DNA of 64,000 bases from Toxorhynchites rutilus septentrionalis (lineage: Eukaryota; Arthropoda; Insecta; Diptera; Culicidae), in NCBI RefSeq assembly GCF_029784135.1, contig NC_073746.1:52963393-53027392 (forward strand). The letters run 5' to 3'. The position numbers and the translations under genes were made by a program. The notes beneath the pieces are model-generated. The model did no database searches. It was not told where the DNA came from and worked only from the letters and a program-made list of their open reading frames with translations. How positions within the stretch are numbered: the first letter of the stretch is position 1; every line of letters begins with the position of its first letter. Positions 23,599 to 34,213 of this stretch are shown here, piece after piece.

Positions 23599-24105
23599 TG
23601 TGAAAGCAAGAAATTGATTTCTTGTTAATGAGAACGATAACAACAGGAAGGAAAAGCAAAAAAAAAAGGTAGCAAAAAGCAGAACTTAGCCTACCTGTTT
23701 TCGAAGAGTAACTCCAACAAGCTGGGTAGCTGACTGCAAGTCGGTGACGATGTTAGTCCAGGTAGTCGATGGGTGCCCTGTTTAGATCCTGAGTGCTGGC
23801 GAGTATGTATACCTGTAAAAACACAATTTTTTTTAAAATAGGTAGCAAAAGAGTAATAAAAAAAAACTTGATACTTCCTTTCCACTCTGCAGCGAAAGAA
23901 AAACACGTCCTTCTCCGATGAGATCAGGGAAGGAACTGATTATTATTATTTGGTGATAACGAATCTTACCTGTCTCAGAAGAACGCGAAGACAGACAACA
24001 ATCGATTCGATTGACAAAAGGAAATCACTTTCCAACTAACTCGATGTTGTCTATTCTTGGCGTTGCGTAAATCAATGCGAAATTTCCGAATGAATAACAC
24101 AAGCG

Positions 24106-24880
24106 ATACTACGTTGAAATGGCAATCCTCTTGAAACGTTGGTCTCAGTTCAGAAGAACCCACTTTTATATCCTGAGGAAATCTGACATTTATGAAGAAC
24201 ACATTAAAACAATTCGTTAATAATTCATTCGAGATCAAAAGATATTTTTCACTATCGACAGAACTCGAAAGCAATTTTCTTCTGATCATTTTTGAAAGAA
24301 TATTTTTTTATATTCTTCATGTTTCCTTATAGAAATCTAATAGAAAATATTTCTTCAATTAACTGACGCTGTTACTAAGAAGGTTTTTTCAATCAGTTAA
24401 CGAACGATTGAAATTGTAATAATTGGGACAGCTTTGCAAGGATCATTTTCATACAAATACCAACAGTAGCTTCGCCTTATTCAGATTCAAAAGTGTTCCG
24501 CAATTAGAAAATAATGGACTGCCCACAATTTGTCCGAGATTTGTACTGTGCCAACCCAATTCGGTGGGAAACGACATCTGTTCGCATACAAAGTTCAGCT
24601 TCTATTCCTCTTTTCTGGAACGGACAGACCGATGATTACAAGCTGTATCGTCAGAGCAATAATATTGCGATAAAAATCTAACTGGAAATTGAGAGTAGAA
24701 ATACCAAATGTATCATCCATCGAATATCGAACCATCGAAAAGAGTCATCCACTCATCCGCCTCCTCAGATGCCCTCAAGGATGCTTAACTCGAGTACTGG
24801 CTCCAAAGGATTTTATTATCGATTGGTTTACTGTGTGATATCACACAGTTGTTCACAGGATGGCTTACACTTGAATCTGT
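24106..24880. other. Noncoding, with one perfect 20-bp palindrome
   Basis: No gene is recognised. A perfect 20-bp palindrome, actgtgtgatatcacacagt, lies at 24830-24849. Confidence 0.4.
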
Positions 24881-24889
24881 TCTGGCGAA

Positions 24890-25240
24890 CTGAATTTTTC
24901 CGAGGTTTGTTAAAAGTTCACATTTTGTGTGGTTTTGTGGTGGGATATTTCATTATCGAAAAATTCTATTCAGCGATGAAGAACATTTTTGGCTGAACGA
25001 ATACGTTAATAAGTTGATTTGCCGAATTTGGTCCGATAAGCAGCAACAAAAGCATTACAAGAGTTGTCAATGCATCCCGAAAAATGTGCTGTTTGGTGCA
25101 GTTTGTGAACCGGAGGAATCATTGGCTTTTTTCAAGAACAACTTTACTGTCAAATGGTGATCGCTATCGTGCAATGTGCCACAATCATCAGATGGAGATG
25201 ATCCAGCCTCGCTTCTTCCACACATGCTCTGCTGCCTATT
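24890..25240 (+). pseudogene. Tc1/mariner transposase fragment, decayed
   Basis: In one frame KILFSDEEHFWLNEYVNKL and CRIWSD resemble FFSDEAHFELGGYVN...FRIWG of the DD41D transposase at 15.1-16.1 kb. They are followed by relics matching its HPPKVTV and GPYFFEN region (IPKNVLF, LAFFKNN) and, in another frame, DRYRAM for its ERYGRM. It covers only the region around the first catalytic Asp. Both flanks are lost and the frame shifts, so it is an old fragment of a related but distinct element. Confidence 0.65.
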
Positions 25241-27703
25241 GAAAAAAATCGAGACTTTCTACTTTCGTTATCAGACTTTTGGCCTGAAAAACTATACTAT
25301 GGGCCATAATGCTAGAATGATTTAATTTTTTGAGTTTCCAGAGATACGTAAAAGCTCGGTTGATCCAATGATGCGAATCGAAAAGAGCCAGTACCATGTC
25401 GAATAAAACTTATTTTATCTCTGCCTAGAAGAGAGCATTTTTTTGCAACCACATACCTCACTTCGTGATATAATTGTATGTGTTGGGAAGGGGTTATTTA
25501 TTCTGCTGGTTTTGTATATAATCAACATACTCGAAAAAAATTGTCGACATAAATCTACGAATATTGAAGAACAGAGGACAACGCTTCTCATTTATCATCT
25601 GTATTAATAGGGGTGTCAATGAGCACGAAGGAAGCCATCGGAAGATCCGGCAAATACAGAGCCTATGTTTTAAACGAGTGTTTTAACGTTAAATATTTCG
25701 CCTTTTTCTAAATTTCATTCCAGGGATTATTTTTTCCTCTGATGCTGGCCGCTCAGTTTGTAGGGACTGACGCGCGAAATAATCCCTTAAAAACATTTTG
25801 TCATGGAGATTACTTTTTCCATCCAGTCGAAAGAGTTGACTGGTTTTGACTGGTACTAATCCTCTGCTTGTCGTCGAATTGGTCTTCTCGCTTTGAAATT
25901 GTTCTCTTGAAACTGAAATAGATGGTGGGATTAGAAGCTGCAAAATAATGTATAATTCTATTTCATGCTTGCAAAGTATGTGCGGCATCCGCTCTCATTT
26001 TGTTGTCAAATTATCTTTTCGGTGAATTCAACCAAACCTTGTGCAAAATGAAAGAATAAAACAATGTTGATTATTGTAGATATTCGTCCTGGCAAATTCC
26101 AAATCACAATTAACTCAGATTAAAAATATTTTCAACGACAACAGTAAACCATACAAACACCTCGCTTTCGAAATTGGGACAAGTACAAATTCCTAATTCA
26201 ATTTAATTTACCTCCGTGCCACATGGAGACTGCACAAACATAAATGTCGATTAGAAGCTCTATCGAGTTAGCAGACGCTGTGTTATCGCATTCTCAACAT
26301 TGATCGTTCTCTGCCCTTTCGGTCCGAATATATCAGACCATCATGTGTTTCAGTAGAAACAAACCCATACTCGGGGCACGTTTCATGAGAAGGGAGCAAT
26401 TATTACGCAAATGACCCCCATTTGCGGACTTAATGAAACAACAAGCAGACGAGTAATCATGAAAGGAACATTCACACTGGGATGTGTGTTGGATATTTAA
26501 TAACGTCTCTTCGGGGGAAATTGCACGTGTAACAGAGTGTTTTTCCCCGAAACTCTTCCACCGCATCCTCATGGGAAAGGAAAGGTAGTTGAATGAGAAT
26601 TCCATCCCTAATGAGAAGGTTCCCTCTGGCGACGACGGTGGGTTAACACCATGCGAGCGCTGAATCTTACCGAAAATAACTGAGGCACATCCATTACAGG
26701 CAATTAATATGTTGATCTCAGCAATTCGCTTTTACTGAGCTGGCGATAAAAGTAATCTGCATGTAATGTTAGTTAATGAAAAGGCACAATGCTTAATGTC
26801 GCACCTTCTTGATCGAAAGGAAATTCTGGGACCTGTACCGAATATCCAATTACCGCCTATATTGAAGGTCTCAACCGTTGTAACCGTAACATAATAATGA
26901 ATTCTTTTCTAATATAATGGAACAGTGGTAGGCTGACCAAACGTATCGTTTTTTTTACCCTTTTTGATTGTCCCTTCTTTTTATCAACTTTTATCAACAT
27001 CGTATTTTGAATATAGAGCAAACATATTTTTTATCATTATTTTCAATAACACAGTGCTACAAAAATTTAACTTTTCTTCTGCCATGAGTTCTATCTATAA
27101 CTTTGGCATAAATCTGGATGATACATAAATTAGAATTTTTGAAAACAGTTTTTTTTACGGTTTTACGGTTGCCCTTTTTATCTAGAAGCAAGATATCAAA
27201 AGACTAAAAAAGGGACCAGTCATATGTTTTACCAATGCATTGCTACAAGTAGATCCGAAATAGGTCAATAATTGCACCTAAACCAGTACTTTTTCCGAAG
27301 TCATCTCAGCGTGATTTCCCTAATTCTTTTCATATACCTTCAGAAAGATGGTGAGCAGAACAAGTGGATAGCGATGATTACATTGCGACGTTTAGTGTTG
27401 AGCAAAACACAAAAAAAAAACAATAAAAGAACCCGCGATTAATTTGAAATCCCATGCCTTAAACTATGGTTGCTTTTTTACCAGAGATACCAGTTGGTGG
27501 TCTTAAAACATTTATTGCCTTGTTGAAAAGACGATGCCCCTGAATTTTCTGTTATTTGTGATGATTTTGTTAGCGTTCTTAATAGTCTAGTTGATTCAAG
27601 CTATATACAAACTGTATACAAAGTATTGCTTAAAGTCTATGAAAAATTTCTACGATATTGTGCTGGACCATATTGAAGAATGGTAGGTAGCATTTATAAA
27701 AAA
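25241..27703. other. 2.5 kb noncoding, mostly unique sequence
   Basis: No gene is recognised. About 26200-26900 has balanced composition, no detectable repeats and no long frame, as expected for unique intronic or intergenic DNA. A tggtaggctgaccaaacgta...gggaccagtcatatgttttacca pair at about 26926-27235 could be ends of a decayed MITE, but the match is weak. Confidence 0.4.
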
Positions 27704-28972
27704 AAGTCACAGGAGGGTTGTGTCCGAGACACGACCGCATAGTTGACGTAGGATTCCGTTAGGCTATCTGTTGATTTTGGATATGTTTGAAAAATTGCAT
27801 CGTTAAACTCTTTGATAATCATTTGGTGGCCTCCTGAAAAGGGCCGTTTTGTTTGGTTGTTGGGTACTGTTTGTTCACTCCACCAGTGTTTAGCGAGTGA
27901 TGATGACAGAAGGATGGTAAACAGTCGTTCGATGGTGCGTATCAGATAAGAGATATCGAAGTGGAACGAGATATGATGAAAACCGCCCTCTGTGATCCTA
28001 GACGAGTCTCCTGTGTTATGTATGGATGAAATAAAGAAAAAAAAACTCATCAATGTAATATAAGATAATTACCAATACTGAGCACAATTATCAATTTTTC
28101 TCATCAGTGAAACATGTTACTTCAATATAGAGAAAACATTTTGAAATGGAAAATATAATTTCTTTTATAATTTTTACTGTGTTTATTCAACCCAATGCGA
28201 ATTTTAATTGGACACAAAAATTTTAATTGGAAATAACACCTAATACTACATGTAGAGCAATAACTTTTTATAATATTTTCTCACCTTTCCAATTTTTCTA
28301 GCCGTATAAACTTTCCTTGGGTGAAAACGAACATAACAAAACAGACAGCTTAAACCAAACGACCCGTTCTCGAGCGAGAACATACCTTGATTTTTATTTA
28401 TGAAAATTGAAATAAATCGTTCCATATATCAAGTCATTTTTAACACAACTGCTACCATTTACAATTATACACTTACTCAAATTTTTCACAATACATGATC
28501 GATCAATGCTATGAAATTTCACGAAGTAACCAACATTGAAGTTCCAAATTTAAATTTTATTTGCTAGAATTAATCGTATCACTCACCTTACTTGCAACAT
28601 AAAAATGCCCCCGACTTCCATATATTTGCAAAGCCGATTTCCCCCAGGCAGCTTGGTTTTGATGTCTCTGTTAGGGACCCGCCGCATGTGTCGTCGATTT
28701 CGACCAATCAAAAGTGGGTATTTCCGTTAGGATAGGGGTTGAGATTTTTCAATTGTTCGATAGTTAGTTTCATGACAAATATTATTTTCTTCAATATAAA
28801 AAAAAATGTTATGGAGTGCCGAAATCGATTGACGCAAAAATTTCATCAATCCATTATGAAATGACTGAGCAATAAGCGTTTGAAATTGGACAATTTTCAC
28901 GATGTGCACGATTTTCGATTTTCAATTTGTACCCCAATATGTTCCCGAAAGACGTAATCCTACCCTACGTCA
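27704..28972 (+). repeat. 1.3-kb interspersed repeat, copy B
   Basis: It shares both ends and most of its interior with 13143-14508. The left end is cacaggagggttgtgtccga. The right end contains ttcccgaaagacgtaatcct. It carries one copy of the roughly 94-bp unit that is triplicated in copy A, and a palindromic gttctcgagcgagaac near 28361. No coding capacity is seen. Confidence 0.75.
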
Positions 28973-29069
28973 AAACCACCAAAACCACCAAAGACAGATA
29001 AAACAACGATTTATAATTATAATTTGTGGAACTTAATCATTTTTTTTTTGTGTTTTCCTGGTAGTACCG

Positions 29070-29480
29070 GACCTGTTGAAAGAACTATTTGTTCGATGAA
29101 CATTATGTGGGCAACGAAAAATCGCGACTTGGAGCCGATCTGGCGCAGTGGTAACATCCATACCTCTCACGCTGAAGATCACGAGTTCAATTCTCATTCT
29201 CTCATTCTCAACATTCTTCCAAAATTGGAAGTAAAAAGTGACGAACCAGCCAAAAGTGTTGAAAGTCACTATAATACAGATATAAAAAAAAAAAAAAAAT
29301 CGCGACTTAATGTTGGATCCCTAATACCTAAGATAATTGTGAAACAGAACTTCGATCTGGAGTGTGACAATTTCTGTGATGAAATTTCTAAGAATCCTGA
29401 ACTGCTTAGCAAAGTCTATCCATCATCTGAATATGAACGAATAAAACTCGTTGTAGAGAACAAAGTAGGTAAATCTAAGA
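29070..29480 (+). pseudogene. Exon-like coding fragment of unknown product, split by a SINE
   Basis: If the SINE at 29131-29298 and one duplicated target site are ignored, an open stretch reads ...DEHYVGNEKSRLNVGSL and then IPKIIVKQNFDLECDNFCDE, ISKNPELLSKVYPSSEYER and IKLVVENKVG. A pyrimidine tract and tag acceptor (about 29045-29065) precede PDLLKELF, which is one frameshift away from DEHYVG. A possible donor is gtaaat after GTAG at about 29467. I do not recognise the protein. It may be a relic of a host exon or of an unidentified transposon. Composition looks coding, but the SINE and frameshift make it non-functional as read. Confidence 0.35.
29131..29298 (+). mobile_element. tRNA-derived SINE, copy 2
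   Basis: Same family as 9139-9305. A box tggcgcagtggtaac, B box gagttcaattc, a body with gacgaaccagccaaaagtg, and a poly(A) tail. The target duplication aaaatcgcgactt lies before (about 29118-29130) and after (about 29296-29308). Polymerase III internal promoter elements are present. It splits an exon-like open stretch. Confidence 0.88.
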
Positions 29481-29944
29481 ATGTTTTATTGTTTGGCTTT
29501 ATTCCGGGGTTTATTCACTCATTCTTAAATTTCTCCAAAAAATATGCATTATGTTTTTTTTGCTTACATGTCCCGTTTTTACTCCTGAACTATTTGGTTA
29601 GCCTAGACAATGATCATACCCCAGATAAGCCAATGTGAAAATCTGTTTTCGGAAGATCTGAGCGTTTGTGGATTGTGATGGGATGACGATGGTACGTGGC
29701 ATCATTTGTTACGGTCAACATTCGGTGATAAACAATTGAGACTTTGTTGAGTTGTGCGTATCGAAACTTGTTTCAAGACTATAAATCGCATCGCTAATCA
29801 TCATTATTCTTAAAAAAAGTTGATGGGTCTGAACCTAGGAGCACTGACGGGATCTTGACATATGACTGTGATTGTGTGTAGTAATTGCATTTAAATCGAA
29901 TTTTTCATTGTTCACTTTTTTTTCTTTTGATATATTGAATAGAG
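29481..29944. other. Noncoding, nothing recognised
   Basis: An open frame continues to 29638 but becomes hydrophobic and unlike coding sequence after the possible splice donor near 29467. Confidence 0.4.
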
Positions 29945-30330
29945 CGCCTGAAAAATATACGTGAGTATACCCTTCTGAACTTCTAAATCAGCAGCCAGAT
30001 AAATTCAATAATTGCATTGCATTTTACATAAGCAAACAACATGATCAATATAAATACATGCTGAACCACAATTACATAAATTGTTAGTAGCAAGACCTAC
30101 ACGATAAAATGTGAATTGAGCACGAATTTATTGGACAACGACTTGTACTTCAATCTAATAAAATCTCTATCAACGTTCAAAATTTTGGGCCAGGCTCTTG
30201 TCAAATCTTTGGGGAGAATAGAGTGAAACCATCCAATATCATCTTCAAGATTATTCTTAGATCATCCCTCCATTGATTCTGCCAACTGATTAATGCCTAT
30301 TATCGGTAAATCGAGAGTAGTTCGTAATAC
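29945..30330 (-). pseudogene. I-clade LINE fragment (RNase H C-terminal region)
   Basis: Aligns by eye with 18830-19200 of the I-clade element. Shared stretches include cacaattacataaattgtt/cacaattgcataaattgtt, agtagcaagacctay, and ttggggaraatagagt. It covers the C-terminal Cys/His finger region and part of RNase H, is heavily diverged and has no open frame. Confidence 0.75.
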
Positions 30331-30579
30331 GCATCTAATAACATTGTGAGCTAATGCCGAATTGAAGGCAAAAAGATTGCTAGTTGAATAGCGATTTTGA
30401 GTAATATGCGTTTGAAAACTCTTAATGAATCGTTATATTTTTCGTAGAGTTACCCCCCTATATAGAAATCAAAGTCCTAGTCCTGTGTCAAAAACTACAT
30501 GTTTACTTGTTTTTTTTCGAATGTTATATTATAGAGAAAAGCGCATACCGTTTTATGTGATAAGACCAGTACTCACTCA
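30331..30579. other. Noncoding spacer
   Basis: AT-rich, nothing recognised. Confidence 0.4.
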
Positions 30580-31057
30580 CTAAGAGTGAGCTGCCATACT
30601 AATGAAACACAAATTTCTGCATTACTCGAGAATTAATCGAAGGAAGAGGTTAATGTGGAGGATTTAGGGTGCAATAAATGAATACTCCTCCCTCTCTTAG
30701 GGGGAGGGGGGAGCTGGTTCTGCCATACAAATGAAACACAAATTTCTGCATTACTCGAGAATGAATCAAGCAAATAAAACCAAATTTGGCATGTAACGTA
30801 ACGGAGAAACATGTTATTTGCAAGTGGTTGAAAAATCTTGAACGAGAATTGTGTCTGAAAATAATCTGATATTATAATGTCGAGTTTTGATAGAAGTACT
30901 ACGAATTTTATAGTAAAAGGTAATTTGAAAGGGTAGATTAGAAGATCAATCAATGAATAATTCTGCGATTGGACCCATGAATAGCGCTTAGTAAGAAAAC
31001 GTGGATGTGATAACGAAAACAAATTTTTGGCGGGACGAAGTTTGCCGGGTCAGCTAG
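30580..31057 (+). mobile_element. Helitron 3' half ending in CTAG
   Basis: It ends ggcgggacgaagtttgcc (hairpin with G-T wobble), then gggtcagctag, with CTAG at 31054-31057. The body matches the reverse complement of 14743-15086 and 45771-46400, including the aatcttgaacgagaattgtg and gcattactcgagaat blocks. Two degenerate internal units share aatgaaacacaaatttctgc. No coding sequence. Confidence 0.8.
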
Positions 31058-31340
31058 TATATATATTTAAAAATCATGTATCACGAAGTTCGTGGTCGAA
31101 CTTCTCCGAAACGGCTCTGACCGATTCTAATGAAATTATACACACAAAAATGTTGGGCATGAGAATAGGTCGTATACTACATATCATAACGCTAGGATAC
31201 CGATTACCGTATATTAGGTGCCGTTTAGTGTAGCCCAATGCAGAAAAAAATCGCTTTTTCTGAATAAATTTTCTTTTGTTTTTTTTTATTTGGCTTCAAA
31301 ACTTACATATAACTACAACTTCTCACTACAACTTCTCACT
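31058..31340 (+). mobile_element. Helitron 5' terminal region, abutting the previous 3' end
   Basis: Directly after CTAG comes tatatatattt, then catgtatcacgaagttcgtg and cttctccgaaacggctctga. This matches the 5' end of the complete Helitron at 54079-56384 (ctcgtgtcacggtgtttgtt, ctcctccgaaacggctcgac). The element is interrupted at 31340 by a SINE and seems to resume at 32869. The canonical TC start is not preserved. Confidence 0.7.
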
Positions 31341-31453
31341 GGGGGTCTCCGTAGCCACATTGGTTGCGCGTTCGCTTAGTAAGCGATCGATCGTGGGTTC
31401 AAAACTCAGGGAATACTCTAACGCCGAAAACATGGCAACTGTGTAATGTGCTA

Positions 31454-32749
31454 AAGGGTGTGTCACATCAAATTGCATCACGGAAAAAACGCTGTAGAAA
31501 TTCGCCCAGTAGACCGATCCTTTTGAAAATTTTAGACAGTAAAATAAAAACTATTAAACAACTTTTGGCATTTTCTTTTTATTCATACTTCGAGCCCAAG
31601 CCCGTATGCTCGCACCTTCCTCTTTACCCCGTCCATAAGGTTCTGTACAACGTCAGGTTGTATTTTTTTTAACAGAAATCCATTTTCTCCTGAAGTCCGT
31701 CTCCGATTTGACAACTTTTGGGTTCTTTCGGAGGGCCTGCTTCATAATCGCCCAATATTTCTCTATTGTGCGAAGCTCCGGCGCGTTGGGCGGGTTCATT
31801 TCCTTTGGCACGAAGGTGACCCCGTTGGCTTCGTACCACTCCAACACGTCCTTTGAATAGTGGCACGAAGCGAGATCCCGCCAGAAGATGGTCGGGCCCT
31901 CGTGCTGATTCAATAGTAGTAGTAAGCGCTTCTGTAGGCACTCCTTAAGGTAAACCTGCCTGTTTACCGTGCCGGTCATCACGAAGGGAGCGCTCCGCTT
32001 TCCGCAAGAGCAGATCACTTGCCACACCATGTACTTTTTGGCAAACTTGGATAGTTTCTGCTTGCGAATCTCCTCCGGAACGCTGAATTTGTCCTCTGCG
32101 GAGAAGAACAACAGGCCCGGCAGCTGAAGAAAGTCCGCTTTGACGTAGGTTTCGTCGTCCATTACCAGGCAATGCGGCTTCGTCAGCATTTCGGTGTACA
32201 GCTTCCGGGCTCGCGTCTTCCCCACCATGTTTTGCCTTTCGTCGCGGTTAGGAGCCTTCTGAACCTTGTATGTACGCAGGCCCTCCCGCTGCTTGGTCCG
32301 CTGGACGAATGAACTTGACAAATTCAGCTTATTGGCGACATCCCGGACCGAACTTCTCGGATCACGTCTAAACTGCTTAACTACGCGCTTGTGATCTTTT
32401 TCACTGACGGAGCATCCATTTTTGCCGTTCTTCACCTTCCGGTCGATGGTTAGGTTCTCGAAGTATCGTTTTAGTACTCTGCTGACCGTGGATTGGGCGA
32501 TTCCCAGCATCTTACCGATGTCCCGATGTGACAACTCCGGATTCTCGAAATGAGTGCACAGGATTAATTCACGACGCTCTTTTTCGTTCGACGACATTTT
32601 TCCAAATTTACGAAAAATTGACAGTGAAGCATGGCCAACGTGATCTATACACTCTTATCTGATTATAAGCGAAAGCTGAAGATATAATTCCTAAAAATTA
32701 AATTTCTACAGCGTATTTTCCGTGATGCCATTTGATGTAACACACCCTT
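31454..32749 (-). mobile_element. ITmD37E transposon, copy 1 (nearly intact)
   Basis: Terminal inverted repeats of about 48 bp start aagggtgtgtcacatcaaat on the left. The right end reads the same in reverse complement with three differences. The TA target duplication is at 31452-31453 and 32750-32751. At 1296 bp with one long transposase frame, it has the size and organisation of mosquito ITmD37E elements. A second copy is at 48488-49774. Confidence 0.93.
31653..32597 (-). CDS. ITmD37E transposase, last residues frameshifted
   Basis: A 314-residue frame from the ATG at 32597. An N-terminal paired helix-turn-helix DNA-binding region covers about residues 1-115 (SHRDIGKMLGIAQSTVSRVL and SVRDVANKLNLSSSFVQR). 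The catalytic domain has MDDETY with Asp148, FWRDLASCH with Asp241 and RTIEKYW with Glu279. The 37 residues between the last two define DD37E. All three catalytic residues are present. A one-base loss in the A8 run near 31665 changes the end to KKNTT. The other copy continues KELQPDVVQNVMDGVKRK for about 28 more residues. The enzyme cuts and pastes the element at TA. Whether it can act without its C-terminal tail is unknown. Confidence 0.9.
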   Translation of the reverse strand: MSSNEKERRELILCTHFENPELSHRDIGKMLGIAQSTVSRVLKRYFENLTIDRKVKNGKNGCSVSEKDHKRVVKQFRRDPRSSVRDVANKLNLSSSFVQRTKQREGLRTYKVQKAPNRDERQNMVGKTRARKLYTEMLTKPHCLVMDDETYVKADFLQLPGLLFFSAEDKFSVPEEIRKQKLSKFAKKYMVWQVICSCGKRSAPFVMTGTVNRQVYLKECLQKRLLLLLNQHEGPTIFWRDLASCHYSKDVLEWYEANGVTFVPKEMNPPNAPELRTIEKYWAIMKQALRKNPKVVKSETDFRRKWISVKKNTT

Positions 32750-32868
32750 TAATTATAGATATGATAAACATGTGACATGTACACGATTGAAATTCGGCTC
32801 TGTTACAGCTAAAATGCTAATGAGCCTAAAATAAACAAAAGGGATAAAAAAAAATACAACTTCTCACT

Positions 32869-33114
32869 TACCTCCATCCCCTATTTTTCCACCGTGATTT
32901 AAATATTTTTTTTGTAAACAATATACAATAATATATTTATCCGCCGTTTATTTTTCAAACAAAACGTATTTATGAACGTCGTTGATTGACAAACGGCGCT
33001 TTGTCCCCATCATCAAACTTTCATTCAAACATGCGCAAGTAACCTCAATTCACCTAAAGCCTGACGCAATCAATGAGTACAATTAATCATCGAAACTCAT
33101 CAAATTACACATAC
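32869..33114. other. Noncoding, probably Helitron continuation
   Basis: Follows the SINE target duplication and should continue the Helitron 5' fragment. No recognisable feature. Confidence 0.35.
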
Positions 33115-33462
33115 TAGCATTGCACGATGGCACTTACACCATTGTCACCAGTTCTGATTAAACACCAATTGTAGAACATGTGTGTAGACCCAATGCGCAT
33201 GTTGTTGATGGCGTTGCTGGAATCATGGAAGGCGACTGCATAGCGACGCAAGCAATTGTGATTCGAAGATGGAATAAATAATCTGGAGTTCATCGTTAAC
33301 ACACACCGCTCATAAAATGCTCTCCAACGCTCTTTTTCTTCAATGGCACTAACGTGTCTAACGTTCGCCGTCTGAACGTATTATTGCTTGCGTCATTTTT
33401 ATTGAGATTTTTATGCCAAGCAACACGCCTTGAATGTATTACGAGTGACAAGCTCTACAATA
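33115..33462 (-). repeat. Interspersed repeat related to the tRNA-headed family
   Basis: The minus strand matches 55540-55800 (for example acgttagtgccattgaagaa, cgatgaaytccagattattg-type and catgattccagca blocks). The part near 33400-33450 also matches the body of the SINE at 11258-11527 (acacgccttgaatgtatt on the plus strand). The homology is longer than the SINE itself, so the parent element is larger or composite. No coding sequence recognised. Confidence 0.6.
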
Positions 33463-33504
33463 TGTCAGCCATTCCATGCCAATCCGATATAGCCGATAAA
33501 TACG

Positions 33505-33700
33505 GTGCTCTTGGTCCCGAAACCTATAAACTATGAAAAACAATTACAACCAGTAATTATGAAAACATAATTCTATTTTTTTCCAAGTGTAATATTATTC
33601 TAAACAAGAATATTGGCTTCAATTTTATATATCGTTCATATAAATCAGTCCGGTAGTTCAAAAGTTATGAATTGTTGTGGTGGAAAAAAAGGGTAAAGAT
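33505..33700. repeat. Short interspersed repeat, copy 1
   Basis: Shares taattatgaaaac, ttggcttyaatttdatat and cagtccggtagttcaaaagt-type blocks with 63755-63935. Class unknown. Confidence 0.6.
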
Positions 33701-34164
33701 TGATTTTTCGGTTAATTTTTAAAAAATCATGGGTTTGCCCGGTTAATTTTTGTTACAATATTATACCGCACCACAATATATCTAGCCTACTATCCGTTTT
33801 CTGAATGGTTGTTTCTATTGCAGTCGTTTTCTGAAGCGATTTATTTCGGGAACCTGATTCAACGCTGTCAGGACAACGTAATTCTACGACGTCGTGAGCT
33901 ATGCCAACAACTCATGGTCGAATGTGCCTGAAATTAGAGAGGGAACGATTACGATTCCTACGACACAATTAGAAGCACCTTAAGAAGGGATACATTTGCT
34001 TGAGAGACGTTGTCATGAGCAACGCCGCCACAGCCTTTACTATTTCCATGCCAAAACGCATGCCAGAAATGCATTGTGATGATATTATAGCATGTATCCG
34101 GGAAAATGGTTATGGATTTTCATAAACACGTTCTTGAAACAGAAAACTTAATTTAAAATTAACT
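33701..34164. other. Noncoding, nothing recognised
   Basis: No frame or repeat that I can support. Confidence 0.4.
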
Positions 34165-34213
34165 CTAATCTTAAAAATCTTGAACGAATATTGTGTCTGA
34201 TAATAATTATATA
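34165..34213 (+). mobile_element. Helitron fragment, interrupted by mariner
   Basis: aaaaatcttgaacgaatatt followed by gtgtctgataataat matches the Helitron interior at 30831-30875. The mariner at 34214 inserted at TA directly after it. Confidence 0.55.

Larger units (their letters stand above)
18376..24105 (-). mobile_element. I-clade non-LTR retrotransposon, nearly full length
   Basis: On the minus strand a 5' UTR (start about 24105, estimated) leads to a gag-like ORF1, an overlapping ORF2 with endonuclease, reverse transcriptase and RNase H, and a 3' UTR ending in an A run and (TAA)n (plus strand ttattattattattttttttc, about 18376-18400). RNase H after the RT, three zinc knuckles in ORF1 and a TAA-repeat tail together point to the I clade. 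ORF1 is open, but ORF2 carries several frameshifts, so the copy cannot retrotranspose by itself. Related 3' fragments lie at 29945-30330, 37080-37260 and 52850-53890. Confidence 0.85.
31341..32854 (+). mobile_element. tRNA-derived SINE split by a DNA transposon
   Basis: Starts gggggtctccgtagccacat with an A-box-like gtagccacattggttg and a B-box-like gtgggttcaaaactc. Its 3' part resumes at 32752 and ends in an A tract at 32846-32854. The target duplication tacaacttctcact is perfect (31327-31340 and 32855-32868). An ITmD37E element sits inside it. Without that insertion and one TA, the SINE is about 216 bp. It is a different SINE from those at 9.1 and 29.1 kb and may be a Feilai relative. Confidence 0.85.

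Noticed and set aside
26926..27235. Possible MITE with inverted ends
   Set aside because: The terminal match (tggtaggctgacc versus tggtaaaacatatg) is too weak and no target duplication is seen.
31669..32172. 90- and 75-codon minus frames
   Set aside because: Shadows of the ITmD37E transposase frame. The same happens at 49285-49575.
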